This document shows, one piece after another, positions 19,130-28,461 of a stretch of DNA of 64,000 nucleotides. Numbering within the stretch: the first letter of the stretch is position 1; each line of letters begins with the position of its first letter. Under the pieces are notes generated by a model. The model saw only the letters and a program-made list of their open reading frames with translations, did not search any database and was not told the origin of the DNA. The stretch comes from Leguminivora glycinivorella (Eukaryota > Arthropoda > Insecta > Lepidoptera > Tortricidae), in contig NC_062981.1 in NCBI RefSeq assembly GCF_023078275.1, positions 21,320,846 through 21,384,845 on the forward strand, written 5' to 3'. Made by a program: the position numbers and the translations under genes.

Positions 19130-19535
19130 CGTGTGGTGACCGGTTAATAATTTCACCACCCCCTTTCTTCCCGTGGGTGTCGTAGGTAGAAGTGGACTGT
19201 GGATAAATTGTGGCGTAGGCGAGTGGCTGGCAACCTGTCACTGCAATGTCACAATTTGGATTTCTTTCAACTCCTTTTTGCCAAGAGTGGCACTGAAACT
19301 TAGTAGTTCATATAGTAGTAGTTCACTTAGTAGTAGTTAGGCAGACCTAACGGCTCAGCCACGACATTGGTCTAAGCGCGACAGCGGTGAGCGGCGGCCA
19401 TACATTGGAGCGAGACACAGCGATGGGACTTTTCATTCGCACGTATGGCTGCCGCTCACCGCTGTCGCGCTTAGACCAATGTCGTGGCCGGACCGTAACC
19501 CTTTATGGGATACAGGCGTGATTATATGTAAGAAA
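19130..19535 (-). repeat. Family C repeat, split by a TAA-flanked MITE
   Basis: 19130-19347 reads (reverse) the family C landmarks 'CCACGGGAAGAAAGGGGGT', 'GCAGTGACAGGTTGCCAGCC' and 'GCCACTCTTGGC'. 19499-19535 continues with 'CTTTATGGGATACAGGCGTG'. Removing 19351-19495 plus one TAA restores the family order. Confidence 0.75.
19351..19495. mobile_element. Palindromic MITE with TAA target duplication
   Basis: 145 bp flanked by TAA (19348-19350, 19496-19498). The arms contain 'CACGACATTGGTCTAAGCGC' and its complement, then 'GACAGCGGTGAGCGGC' and its complement. The host is a family C repeat, which fixes the boundaries. The TWA duplication points to PIF/Harbinger-type mobilisation, an inference. 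Confidence 0.85.
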
Positions 19536-19767
19536 TTTTCAAATGAAGCATAAGGATATTTTCGAGATGGAACACCACGTTATCGGCAAGGAAAAGTTTT
19601 TTTTTATCCTAAACTGCATCAACTTTATAGCCACAACTACTAAAGACGTTTAAGATTCCGCAGTAAGCAGGTCAAGCGGTTTGAAACAGTCGTTAAGTTT
19701 GCGTAACTCGTTTGGACGATGGTAAAATTGCTAAAATTACACCGCGTCGTGACGCCATTTATATTGC

Positions 19768-19943
19768 ACTAGCTTTTGCACGCGGCTTCGCTCGCGTTAG
19801 AAAGAGACAAAAAGTAGCTTATGTCACTCTCCGTCCCTTCAACTATCTCCGCTTAAAAATCACGCCAATTCGTCGCTCCGTTTTGCCGTGAAAGACGGAC
19901 AAACAAACAGACACACACTTTCCCATTTATAATATTAGTATGG
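19768..19943 (+). repeat. Family D repeat
   Basis: Contains 'GCGGCTTCGCTCGCGTTAG', 'AGAGACAAAAAGTAGC', 'CGTCGCTCCGTTTTGCCGTG' and the end 'TATAATATTAGTATGGAT'. Confidence 0.8.
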
Positions 19944-19974
19944 ATACTCGCCAGGAAAAGTCATTGCAACTCAT

Positions 19975-20120
19975 ACCTACTCCATACTCGTACACCCATC
20001 TTAAAGGCCGGCAACGCACCTCCAACACTTCTGGTGTTTCGGGAGTCACTGAGCGGCAGTGATCACTTACCATCAGGCAGCGTGTCTGTTCGTTTGTCTC
20101 CTGTTGCACAAAAAAATGCC
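19975..20120 (+). repeat. LINE 3'-end fragment
   Basis: 'TTAAAGGCCGGCAACGCACC' and 'CATCAGGCAGCGTGTCTG' followed by 'CGTTTGTCTCCTGTTGCAC' and an A run match the C-terminus plus 3' end style of the LINE at 41367-41602 ('LKGRQR'). Confidence 0.65.
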
Positions 20121-20234
20121 GTTACATTATAAACTGAAATACCATACACTGAAAAAACGCGATCATGTAAACCACCACTTTACCTACACTTACAGTTTCC
20201 GCGGCTAACGTAATCACATCTACACTACCTCGAC

Positions 20235-20703
20235 CGTACGGGAGCCGCCGTTACGTGTTCGTAAAAGGGGTAGGCAGATCACATGTAACTGCTCAAGTTT
20301 CAGTGATCTCTTAAAGCACACATGCGCGTTTTGATAGCGTAGGCGGAGCGTAGGCGGAGCGGTAGCGGAGCGTTAGCGGAGCGTTAGCGGAGCGCAACGA
20401 TAGCGGTGCGCCAGACGAACGCTGGCGTTGTGCCCAGTGGACGCCGGCGGGAACTAACGAGCGCGGATTGCGAGCGGAACGCTAGCGTTCCGCTGGCGCA
20501 CCGCGCGCTATCATTGCGCTCCGCTGACGCTACTCTATCGAAACGCTTTATGTGTGGCGGAGGCTTTAGTGATTTTTATTTCTAGCAAAAGAAAAGGAAA
20601 TTGTGTTATTGCAGTGACAGTTTGCTTGTTTATTGCCAACACCACAACTGAACCCATATTTCACAGCCGATTTCTACAACACCCACGGGAGGAAAGGGGG
20701 TGG
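20235..20703 (+). repeat. Family C repeat, split by a GC-rich insertion
   Basis: 'GGGGTAGGCAGATCACATG' to 'TTTCAGTGAT' on the left, and 'TTGCAGTGACAGTTTGC' through 'CTACAACACCCACGGGAGG' on the right, in the same order as the copy at 24262-24500. The insertion is 20308-20565. Confidence 0.65.
20308..20565. mobile_element. GC-rich inverted-repeat element with 11-bp tandem units
   Basis: 258 bp flanked by 8-bp near-repeats 'TCAGTGAT' (20300-20307) and 'TTAGTGAT' (20566-20573). The ends pair loosely ('GCGTTTTGATAGCGTA' against 'TACTCTATCGAAACGC'). The left arm has five 11-bp units of the type 'GTTAGCGGAGC' at 20339-20393. The 8-bp duplication suggests hAT- or P-type mobilisation. Confidence 0.65.
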
Positions 20704-20719
20704 AGAAATCATGGAGAAA

Positions 20720-21202
20720 ACTATTATTGTGGCCGATTGAACGTTCATTGTAGTGGTAATCAACCATCACTCTAGGTATTGTTTTGTTTTTAAGCTACAA
20801 CACACAAATATCAAGTAAAATAAATTTAAGTACATTTTCAAAAACAGAACTGCCCATAGTTACTTTATATTTCGTGTGAGACGGATGTATTTCCGTCTCA
20901 TTCCCCTCGCGTGTCTGGTTGCAATTCCGGAAAAGACGGACAAACCGACACTGCCCATTGTATTATATGATACCGGTTGATCATAATTTCCGTTCTATTA
21001 TTCGTTAATACGTTCTTTAATAGGATCGTGTAGGGGATTAGTAAGGGGGAAAACAAGAAAGGTATTCATACTTAAATTCTACCACCCAGGTTCAGACATC
21101 AAGTTAAAATTTGTATGAAATTACTTTGCACGCTTGTGGATAAAATACAATTTTCCAGTGTTTTCGAGTAGCAAAGAGAGCCCTTACCAGTTGGTGTGAT
21201 GA
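20720..21202. other. No recognisable feature
   Basis: A short dyad 'GAGACGGATG'/'TTCCGTCTCA' near 20880. Nothing else. Confidence 0.4.
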
Positions 21203-21321
21203 AAATTACTTTGCCAATCCGCGAATAGATAACGTTATGCAAAAATACGCAAATAGGTAAAGGTTAGCTTTGATTGGCTAGCATTTTAAGTATTCCCAAA
21301 TTAGCAAAGTAATTTTCTAGA
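21203..21321. mobile_element. Miniature Penelope-type element (two abutted inverted termini)
   Basis: Left: 'TTACTTTGCCAATCCGCGAA' then 'TAGATAACGTTATGC'. Right, reversed: 'TTACTTTGCTAAT' then 'CCAATCAAAGCTAACC' and 'TTTGCGTATTTTTGCA'. The intact PLE end at 11238 onwards reads 'CTTTGCTAATCCGCGAATCG', 'TCAATCAGTGCTAACC' and 'TTGCGTATTTTTTACATG' in the same order. It looks like a PLE whose interior was lost, leaving two termini head to head. Confidence 0.65.
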
Positions 21322-21762
21322 TTTTGAAGAAATGTGTTAGCAGAAACCTAAATAGTTAATCACCAACTTGGGCTGCTGCTTTCATAGTATTCAGTTCTTA
21401 ATTCCAGAGGTTTGAAACGTATGAAGGGAATGCAATTAATACATGTAATACTTACTAATATGTAACGCAATCGATAAAAATAGAGCTTTTTTGTGTATAA
21501 GATAAAAATTAAAAAGATAAAGTTTTTTCTCCTGATTTAGGTATCAGGAGAAAAAAAAATCAATGGCGAACAGGCGAGGCAGGCAGTCCAGGCAGATCTG
21601 GGCGAGCTCATTTCATCGTCGGCCACGTCTTTGCCTTTGAGCTAGTCTGTGGCCAAGAGTAAGCCCATTTATAATAATTAAATACTTCTAGCTGCTCTGA
21701 TGGACATCCGTCCATGGGAGGCGCTAATCTCCTTCAGGTACCATATTTTATACTTACTTTGT
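21322..21762. other. No gene recognised
   Basis: 21560-21650 is GC-richer ('GGCGAGGCAGGCAGTCCAGG') and may be retroposon debris. Not assigned. Confidence 0.35.
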
Positions 21763-21990
21763 TACCATGTACATGTGGGTTCAAATCCCGGTAAGGGCAT
21801 TTATTTGTGTGATGAGCACAGATATTTGTTCCTGTCCTGAGTCATGGATGTTTTCTATGTATAAGTATTTATATATTATATATATTATATCGTTGTCTGA
21901 ATACCCACAACACAAGCCTTCTTGAGCTTACCGTGGGCCTCAGTCAAACTGTGTAAGAATGTCCTGTAATATTTATTTATTTATTTTCCC
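21763..21990 (+). mobile_element. tRNA-derived SINE family S2, head truncated
   Basis: Box B-like 'GGTTCAAATCCCGGTAAGGG', then 'GATGAGCACAGATATTTG', 'GAGTCATGGATGTTTTCTAT', 'CACAAGCCTTCTTGAGC', ending 'GTCCTGTAATATTTATTT'. Other S2 copies: 31964, 48905, 50604, 58763. Confidence 0.8.
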
Positions 21991-22348
21991 CTCACTAGCT
22001 CGGAAACACGTGTTTTGTCCTTTAATACCAGCGGGTAAAAACGCATTTTATCCACTAGTGGGTAAAGTAATTTGACCTTGAATAAAGTCAAATTAACTGC
22101 TTTAAAATTGATAAAAGTAGGTAAATCTAGTAATAAAGATGATTTACCACCTGTGGAACTACTGGAAGCAGTGATAAACGCATTTTTTGCGTTGTAGTTT
22201 CCTCGCTATAGTGAGGGGAAAAGTTTTGTGTTACACTCGGGTGCAAATTTCAACTATAAAATCCTTTCACTTGCTCGTTTTTTAATTCCACACTCGGCGT
22301 TAAAATACAACTTTGCCCCCCCCCCCCCCCCCCTTGTATAACAAATAA
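21991..22348 (+). repeat. Family E repeat (copy 1)
   Basis: Starts 'CCCCTCACTAGCTCGGAAAC', contains 'AAGTCAAATTAACTGC' and 'GTTGTAGTTTCCTCGC', ends with 'CGGCGTTAAAATACAACTTT' plus a 17-base C run and 'TTGTATAACAAATAACT'. An inverted copy is at 24578-25013. Confidence 0.75.
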
Positions 22349-22704
22349 CTATTATTTTATGTACCAAAAACGTACTTGATATATATTTTTGTTAAGCACT
22401 CAACTTTCCCTCACCCCTAACAGAGGAAAACATATACATGTCATTGTCAGTCCAACCGCAAAAACAATTTAAACGTCACTCAAAATTACAAAATTCACGC
22501 CACAGTCATTTGGAACGTCACTCGATACGTCACGCCCTGGTTTTTAAAAAGTTTCCTCCTTCCGGAAGTATCAGAAAAGGCGGGAAACTGATTGACAGCC
22601 GGAAGTTTGGGTCCGTAAAGGAAAGCGGGAAAATTGCATTTCATTCCGTCGTCATGTTTTTTAATGTGAGCGAGTTTGATAATATTCTTAGATTAAAATA
22701 CTAG
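22349..22704. other. No recognised gene; two E2F-like sites
   Basis: 'GGCGGGAAACTG' near 22579 and 'AGCGGGAAAATT' near 22624 resemble E2F sites, and 'CGTCACG' occurs near 22529. The 88-residue frame 22438-22704 has no recognisable domain. Could be chance. Confidence 0.3.
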
Positions 22705-22857
22705 CTTTCGCCCGCGACTTCGCTGGCGTTAAAATGCTCCATACATACGTCCGTCCCCCCTTTTAGGGAAATGGGGGGTTAGAAAGAGACAAAAATAGCC
22801 TATGTCAGTATTACTCTCCATCCCTTCAATTATCTAAGATCAAAAACTACATTTAAG
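22705..22857 (+). repeat. Family D repeat, 3'-truncated
   Basis: 'GCTTTCGCCCGCGACTTCGC' then 'GTTAGAAAGAGACAAAAATAG' and 'CTCCATCCCTTCAATTATCT', after which a LINE fragment takes over. Confidence 0.7.
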
Positions 22858-23440
22858 ACAATTGATAACTCATTGTTTATAAAACTTTATAAGACATACA
22901 TAAGGCCTCTTCTTGAATATGCTTACCTTGGATCCCATACTTTCAGAAGGATATTACTTTACTTGAAAAGGTGCAACGCAGGTCAACCAAGATGGTTTAT
23001 GGATTACGTAATTTATTATAATATTAAGCCCTACAACCAAAGGCTTGCCAGCCTTGGTTTGACAAGCCTGGAGCAAAGGAGACAGCGTGGTGACCTCATC
23101 GAAATATTCAAGATCATACATGACTATTATGACTTACCTGAACTTAAGGACCTGTTTGTTATGAGCAAAAATCATCGTCTTAGAGGCCACAGCTTGAAAA
23201 TTACTCGCGTTCCCAGCACAAGCAATCCTAGAAAGCACTTCCTATCAAACCGTGTCGTACGCGAGTGGAATAAACTACCAGAAACAGTGATAAGTGCTCC
23301 CTCAGTGAACAGTTTCAAAAACAGACTTGATAAACATTTAAAACTAAAATATAAACATTAACTATAAAACAACAAGTGCAGTAATATACACGCATCAGCT
23401 ATCAGCTGCTAGTGTATCAAATAATATAATATAATATAAT
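22858..23440 (+). pseudogene. CR1-like LINE, C-terminal fragment with 3' tail
   Basis: The frame 22873-23361 encodes about 162 residues: 'KLYKTYIRPLLEYAY' (end of the RT thumb region), 'LASLGLTSLEQRRQRGDLIE', 'RGHSLKITRVPSTS', 'RKHFLSNRVVREWNKLP', and 'VNSFKNRLDKHLK' before the stop. This order is typical of CR1/Jockey-group ORF2 C-termini. The expected hydrophobic 'VQVWSP'-type stretch is altered ('LGSHTFRR'), suggesting a small deletion. The (TAATA)n run at 23418-23440 is the element's 3' tail. 5'-truncated; not functional. Confidence 0.85.
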
Positions 23441-23492
23441 AATTTAAAAAATCACGTCAATTGTTCCCTCCGTTTGCCGCTATCATCGCCTG

Positions 23493-23548
23493 TTTTTAAC
23501 CCCCGACGCAAAAACGACGGGGTGTTAAAATTTTGACATGTCCGTCTC

Positions 23549-23591
<43 letters not shown>

Positions 23592-23780
23592 TTCTGTCTT
23601 TCTGTGTGTGTGTCTGTCTGTAGCATCGTAGCTTCCGAACGGGTGAACCGATTTAGATTTAGTTTTCTTTTTGTTTGAAAGCCGAGTTAGTCGGGAGTGT
23701 TCAATCTTAGCCATGTTTCAAGAAAATCGGTTCACTATTTCGGGTGTTTTTTCAAAATTTTAATTTTGTGGTTAGGTTGT
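23493..23780 (+). mobile_element. (GTCY)n-type MITE, family B2
   Basis: Starts 'TTTAACCCCCGACGCAAAAAC' region, has an expanded (GTCT)n tract at about 23553-23590, 'TGAACCGATTTAGATTTAG', and ends 'AATTTTGTGGTTAGGTT'. Confidence 0.8.
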
Positions 23781-23879
23781 GGTTTAGGTTAGGTACGGCA
23801 TACACACGGGAGCGCTAATATTTTTTTTTGTTTCTATCGCCTATAGCTGCCTTACTCACGTTGTCAATACTGTTCCTTT

Positions 23880-24205
23880 TCATCATCCTCCTTGCGTTAT
23901 CCCGGCATTTGCCACGGCTCATGGGAGCCTGGGGTCCGCTTTGACAACTAATCCCAAGATTTGGCGTAGGCACTAGTTTTACGAAAGCGACTGCCATCTG
24001 ACCTTCCAACCCGAAGGGTAACTAGGCCTTATTGGAATTAGTCCGGTTTCCTCACGATGTTTTCCTTCACCGAAAAGCGACTGGCAAATATCATATGACA
24101 TTTCGCACATAAGTTCTGAAAAACTCATTGGTACGAGCCGGGGTTCGAACCCGCGACCTCCGGATTGAAAGTCGCACGCTCTTACCGCTAGGCCACCAGC
24201 GCTTA
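23880..24205 (-). mobile_element. tRNA-derived SINE (family S1), full length
   Basis: Runs from 'CATCATCCTCCTTGCGTTA' to 'CGCTAGGCCACCAGCGC'. Flanks 'TACTGTTCCTTTT' and 'TACTCTTCATTTT' could be a diverged target duplication. Confidence 0.85.
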
Positions 24206-24261
24206 TACTCTTCATTTTATACATACATACAACATACATAACCCCAACATACATAACATAC

Positions 24262-24500
24262 ATAACGCCTGTGTCCCATGAAGGGGTAGGCAGAGCACAT
24301 GAAACTACTCAGGTTTCAGTGCCACTCTTGGCAAATAGGGGGTTGAAAGAAAACGAAACTGTGACATTGCAGTGACAGGTTGCCAGCCTCTCGCCTACGC
24401 CACAATTTAACCCATATCCCACAGTCGCCTTCTACGACACCCACGGGAAGAAAGGGGGTGGTGAAATTCTTAACCCGTCACCACACCGGCAAAATTCACG
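24262..24500 (+). repeat. Family C repeat, most complete copy
   Basis: 'GCCTGTGTCCCATGAAGGGG', 'GTTTCAGTGCCACTCTTGGC', 'GCAGTGACAGGTTGCCAGCC', 'CTACGACACCCACGGGAAG'. Serves as the reference for the interrupted copies at 568, 19130 and 20235. Confidence 0.75.
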
Positions 24501-24577
24501 GTTTCATTTTATCACAGGTAAAATAAACTGTGTTAATCTAACCCTCTTACGCCACCAGACCTTTTTTGAAAGCCTGT

Positions 24578-25013
24578 AATAGTTATTTGTTATACAAGGG
24601 GGCAAAGTTGTATTTTAACGCCGAGTGTGGAATTGAAAAACGAGCAAGTGAAAGGATTCTATAGTTGAACCACGAGCGAAGCGAGTGGTTCGAGAATAGA
24701 ATCCTGAACTTGCGAGGTTTTTAACACACGAGAAGTAAAAATACATTTGCACCCGAGTGTAACACAAAACTTTTCCCCTCACTGTAGCGAGGAAACTACA
24801 ACGCAAAAAATGCATTTATCACTGCTTCCAGTAGTTCCGCGGGTGCTAAACCATCTTTATTACTAGATTCACCTACTTTTATCAATTTTAAAGCAGTTAA
24901 TTTGACTTTATTCAAGGTCAAATTACTTTACCCACTAGTGGATAAAATGCGTTTTTACCCGCTGGTATTAAAGGACAAAACACGTGTTTCCGAGCTAGTG
25001 AGGGGAAAAAAGA
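24578..25013 (-). repeat. Family E repeat (copy 2), with extra internal hairpin
   Basis: Reverse of copy 1, from 'GTTATTTGTTATACAAGGGG' to 'CCGAGCTAGTGAGGGG'. It has about 80 extra bases around 24665-24745, including the dyad 'GAACCACGAGCGAAGC'/'GAGTGGTTCGAG', absent from copy 1. Confidence 0.75.
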
Positions 25014-25214
25014 TTTTTTAACCTCGAATAAACCCTTTTGCTTACACAGTATACGAATAGAGTAAACATTTTTCCCTATAATGGCGATGTCGAACTTGAA
25101 ATATGGCACGTTGTCTTACGTTTAGGGTTCCGTGCGAGGGTGCTTGTGCAAATACATGGTTATCAGACATGGTGTGTGAGAGAGATAACTATAGGTATGT
25201 ACATATGTGTGTAT

Positions 25215-25412
25215 GTAGTTGTCCTACTCAGGAAAACATCGTGAGGAAACCGGACTAATTCCAATAAGGTATCCTTCGGGTTGGAAGGACAGATGGCAGT
25301 CGCTTTCATAAAACTAGTGCCTACGCCAAATCCTGGGATTAGTTGTCAAAGCGGACCCCAGGCTCCCATGAGCCGTGGCAAATGCCGGGATAACGCAAGG
25401 AGGATAGGATAG
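25215..25412 (+). mobile_element. SINE S1, 5'-truncated
   Basis: Starts at 'GGAAAACATCGTGAGGAAAC' and runs to 'GATAACGCAAGGAGGAT'; the tRNA head is missing. Confidence 0.8.
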
Positions 25413-25469
25413 GTAGTTATCCTACTCACAAAGGGTATTTCAACATTTTATTTGCAACATTTTTTTTGC

Positions 25470-25545
25470 CCAGAGTGGCACTGAAACTTGAGAAGTTTCA
25501 TGTGCTCTGCTTACCCCTTCATGGGATACGGGCGTGATAGTATGT
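25470..25545 (-). repeat. Family C fragment
   Basis: 'CCAGAGTGGCACTGAAACTT', 'TTCATGTGCTCTGC', 'CCTTCATGGGATACGGGCGT', then a GTAT-rich end. Confidence 0.7.
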
Positions 25546-25594
25546 ATGTATGTTATTTGGAAACAGTTTTTTTATCCTTTGACAGAATTTTTAG

Positions 25595-25632
25595 TCTTAA
25601 CCGGGACATAGACCGTGATTACCTTTTTGTTT
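25595..25632 (+). repeat. Fragment of the PLE-like hairpin unit seen at 58330
   Basis: 'ACATAGACCGTGATTACC' and 'TTTTTGTTTTTTGTC' correspond to 'ATATAGACCGTGATTACC' of the 58330-58533 inverted repeat. Confidence 0.5.
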
Positions 25633-25698
25633 TTTGTCTCAGTGATATTAACCCCAATCCCCAGTATTATTGTATGATTTATGTCTCGATCAACATAA

Positions 25699-26060
25699 GG
25701 GCCCATTTAGACGGTACGAGAACTCGCATACGAGTTTGTCACATTGCGGTATTTGAGGGCTGTGCAAAATTGTATGTGACCTCAACAGCCCGCAATGTAG
25801 CCCGCAGTGCAATTGGACGATTGATGATGGAATGTAAGAAGGTGATTGAGAGAGAGATGCCTGTAAGTAGTATCACTATTAATTAAGATAATTTTGTAAA
25901 ATATACTTGTGTACTGGATGTATAAGTATTATCGATAACAATTTGTGCCGCTGTGGCCTTAGCTGTTAAGGTACAATTGTATACTGTAAGTAAATAAATA
26001 AATAAATAAATAAATGTAACTTAAATCGCATGCGAGTTCGCCCGCCGTCTAAATCAGGCC
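25699..26060. mobile_element. TAA-flanked TIR MITE (family T), interrupted by a LINE tail
   Basis: TIR 'GGGCCCATTTAGACGG' at the left and 'CCGTCTAAATCAGGCC' at the right, flanked by TAA at 25696-25698 and 26061-26063. The uninterrupted copy at 58552-58695 shows that 25800-26012 is foreign. The GGGCC-type TIR and TWA duplication fit PIF/Harbinger MITEs. Confidence 0.8.
25800..26012 (+). mobile_element. LINE 3' end inserted in family T MITE, 6-bp TSD
   Basis: 213 bp encoding the last residues of a LINE frame ('GRLMMECKKVIEREMP') with a (TAAA)n tail at 25992-26012. 'AATGTA' flanks it at 25794-25799 and 26013-26018. 5'-truncated, as usual for target-primed insertion. Confidence 0.75.
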
Positions 26061-26063
26061 TAA

Positions 26064-26974
26064 GTCTAGTAAAAATAACCTTACATTCTTAAAAACTATT
26101 AAAATTGTTAGTTTCATAGTTTTTCGTGAAGCTTCAACAAACTGTTAGTCTAACAACTAAAAGTTTGTAGTTGGCAGTGGTGGCTGGCGAAAATTTCTGC
26201 TAGGCAACACTGAGCAAAAAAAAACCTACCTTAACATTAGGTACTTTACTAGTAATAAATTTTAGGCAAGCCGGTGGGAATCGGCTTGTATGGACCAGCC
26301 GCTGCTGGTAGTTGGGCAAACAGTGAGGAAGGTTGTGAGATTTTGAATTTTATGGCAATGTCAAAATGATTATCAAGTAATGATAATATTAATTTTGTCA
26401 TTTTCGAATCGATCTATCCAGATATTGTCATGATTTTTAGGGTGATTTCAGAATCCAATTTTCTCATATAACCCAACCCTACGCTGCCACAACACTGTAA
26501 GAACGCCTAAAGGGATGTACTCACAACATACGTACTGAATTTGTGTACAATGTGCGCCGGGGGCTTTCTTTGATTGATAGGGAGGTGCGTGGGAGATTAT
26601 ACCAACCTTCGGTTAATATTTGTATGTGTAGTTAAATTCTTTTTTTTTTAGCCTTTGTGTTTCTTCTATATTTGTCAAACATGAATATTAATCTAAAAAT
26701 CGTAGAAATTTAAAAATAGCAACGTCGTATAGCCGTCACGTTTTCTGTATTGATTTGAAAGGGACGATGCAAAAAAATTGCCATTAAAGTTATTTGTAAA
26801 AAAATAGTTGTTAATTTTTTTTATGATTTTCACCATTGCCAAAACCGGAACCTAAAAAAATTATATCGTTCGATATGTTTTCGGAAGAGCCTATGTAAAA
26901 ATAAAGTTGGTGTTGCGTTAGACCCTGCGATGAGTATATATTATCTTTGTTATCCTGAGAAACATGTTTGGATG
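26064..26974. other. No recognisable feature
   Basis: AT-rich spacer with no recognised gene or family. Confidence 0.4.
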
Positions 26975-27245
26975 TATTTAAAATTGCAAACCGGACTTAA
27001 TTCCGTATTATTATGACAAAATAAAACGCAACACGGTACAACAAAACGTTCAAGTGGGCAGTCACCAGTCAGGACCAAGTGCGGGTAGTTCGGAAAACTC
27101 GTACAGCTAAAAGGGAGAAGATGTCAACTTAAGCCAGTCTGCTCCGAGACCACGAGGACAATGCCGTCCTTGAAACGTCGGAGGTCAGTGTTAAAAACAT
27201 AATAATAAGCGATTAAGTCTCGTTTGCAATTTTAAATATGTGTAA
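26975..27245. mobile_element. Penelope-like remnant with inverted ends
   Basis: 'ATTTAAAATTGCAAACCGG' near 26976 and its inverted partner 'CTCGTTTGCAATTTTAAATA' near 27221 form terminal inverted repeats. Between them, 'GAGGACAATGCCGTCCTT' is a stem followed by 'GAAACGTCGGAGG', resembling a hammerhead-type pseudo-LTR segment. No coding sequence remains. Confidence 0.5.
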
Positions 27246-27399
27246 AAATCGTGTAAATTTAAATCAATGTTTGAATCAAAGACATATGTAACTTCGTATA
27301 GACGGATAAAGTCTAAGAAAAAAACGTACCCCAAAGCCATAGAGAATAAGGTACGGTGGCCTAGATGGCGTTATAGCACCATTGGAGAACGCTCGGCTA

Positions 27400-27580
27400 G
27401 ATGGCTCTAATAATTAATATTTGACATTTTAACATATATCAAGCTAACAATAGGTATGGGCCAAATTGTCAAAACGGAGGTTCAAAAGTTTAAAGCTTTT
27501 GTCGAGAGATGGCAGTCTTTGCACTGTGATTACACGTTTTACTTTGACAGTAACTCTCTAATAAACTCGATCCTCTTTGG
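27400..27580 (+). repeat. Second copy of the 9822-10018 repeat
   Basis: 'GGGCCAAATTGTCAAAACGG', 'GTCGAGAGATGGCAGTCT', 'GCACTGTGATTACACG', 'CTCGATCCTCTTTG'. Confidence 0.7.
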
Positions 27581-27844
27581 TTTGGATGTAGTGAAACATT
27601 TTTCAGCTAGGAAAAATTATCTCCATTCTTAATCTTTCAAACAAACCTCCATCATAATAGTTTTCTTAAAGCAACTAACACTGACACGTACCCCACTCTG
27701 TGTTCCCAAAACTGGAAACACATTGATCGCGTCCAGAATACGATGTACAGTCAGCATTCATAGTACCGGATGAAACAACGCACCAAAAGTATCGGACGTC
27801 CTAAATAACTACCTATTTTAAATACAGATATATATCATCATATC
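27581..27844. other. No recognisable feature
   Basis: Nothing recognised. Confidence 0.4.
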
Positions 27845-27960
27845 ATCATCATATCAGCCCTTTATCGCCCACTGCTGGGCCTAGGCCTCTCTTCTAGTAC
27901 GCCACTTCTCCCGGTCCTGGGCTAATCTCAGCCAGTTGTGACCACTGAGGCACTTCTTAC
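27845..27960 (-). pseudogene. LINE ORF2 C-terminal fragment with (ATG)n tail
   Basis: The minus strand reads 'KKCLSGHNWLRLAQDREK', 'WRTRREA', a stop in place of a residue, then 'AQQWAIKG'. An ATG-rich tail (TCATCA on plus) follows at the left. The same C-terminal style ('..EA.AQQW..') is seen at 10560 and 43523. Confidence 0.75.
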
Positions 27961-27969
27961 ATTTGTTAG

Positions 27970-27970
<1 letters not shown>

Positions 27971-28007
<37 letters not shown>
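27971..28007. repeat. (TA)n microsatellite
   Basis: Uninterrupted alternating TA of about 36 bases. Confidence 0.95.
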
Positions 28008-28011
<4 letters not shown>

Positions 28012-28461
28012 ATACTTTCTGTTTGATCAATGATACGGTGAGAGAATACCTTAATGCATTAAGTCCGCCATTAAAACAATGTTATGTATGCAAATTTTTT
28101 TGTAGGTATATGTTACTGTAAAAGGCTGAAGTACGGTAAACCCACGTTTCAAAAAAAATCAAAATTGTTTATTTCAAAAAATACACATGGAATATGATAC
28201 TGAGGATGGTGCTACCCTGTAAGCAACAAATGCCCGTGTTGGGACGTTTTGCGGTAATTCCTAGGTTTGGTTGGTAAAGTCCCAAAGTGAGAAATATTTG
28301 TTGTTTACTCCGGGCTTTTACCGACATTGATTTAATAAAACCTAATAGGTCTTATCATGGCGGGCGGTAAATGTTGTAGGTATCATGCAGAAATTTTGGA
28401 GAAGTTCTATAAAGAACTTCTGCCACAAACTAAAATAATATATTTAATTTTGTTTCACTTA
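28008..28461. other. No recognisable feature
   Basis: A short dyad 'GCAGAAATT...GAAGTTC' / 'GAACTTCTGC' near 28388-28422. Nothing else recognised. Confidence 0.4.

Noticed and set aside
22438..22704. Possible host promoter and first exon with E2F-like sites
   Set aside because: Two GCGGGAAA-like sites can occur by chance; no TATA, initiator or conserved coding sequence could be shown.
23540..23600. Possible CRISPR or satellite array
   Set aside because: It is the GTCT microsatellite carried by a MITE; no spacers.
25595..25699. Linked placement of the PLE-like scrap and the family T MITE at 25.6 kb and 58.5 kb
   Set aside because: The two loci have opposite relative orientations and different spacings, so chance co-occurrence is more likely than a composite element.
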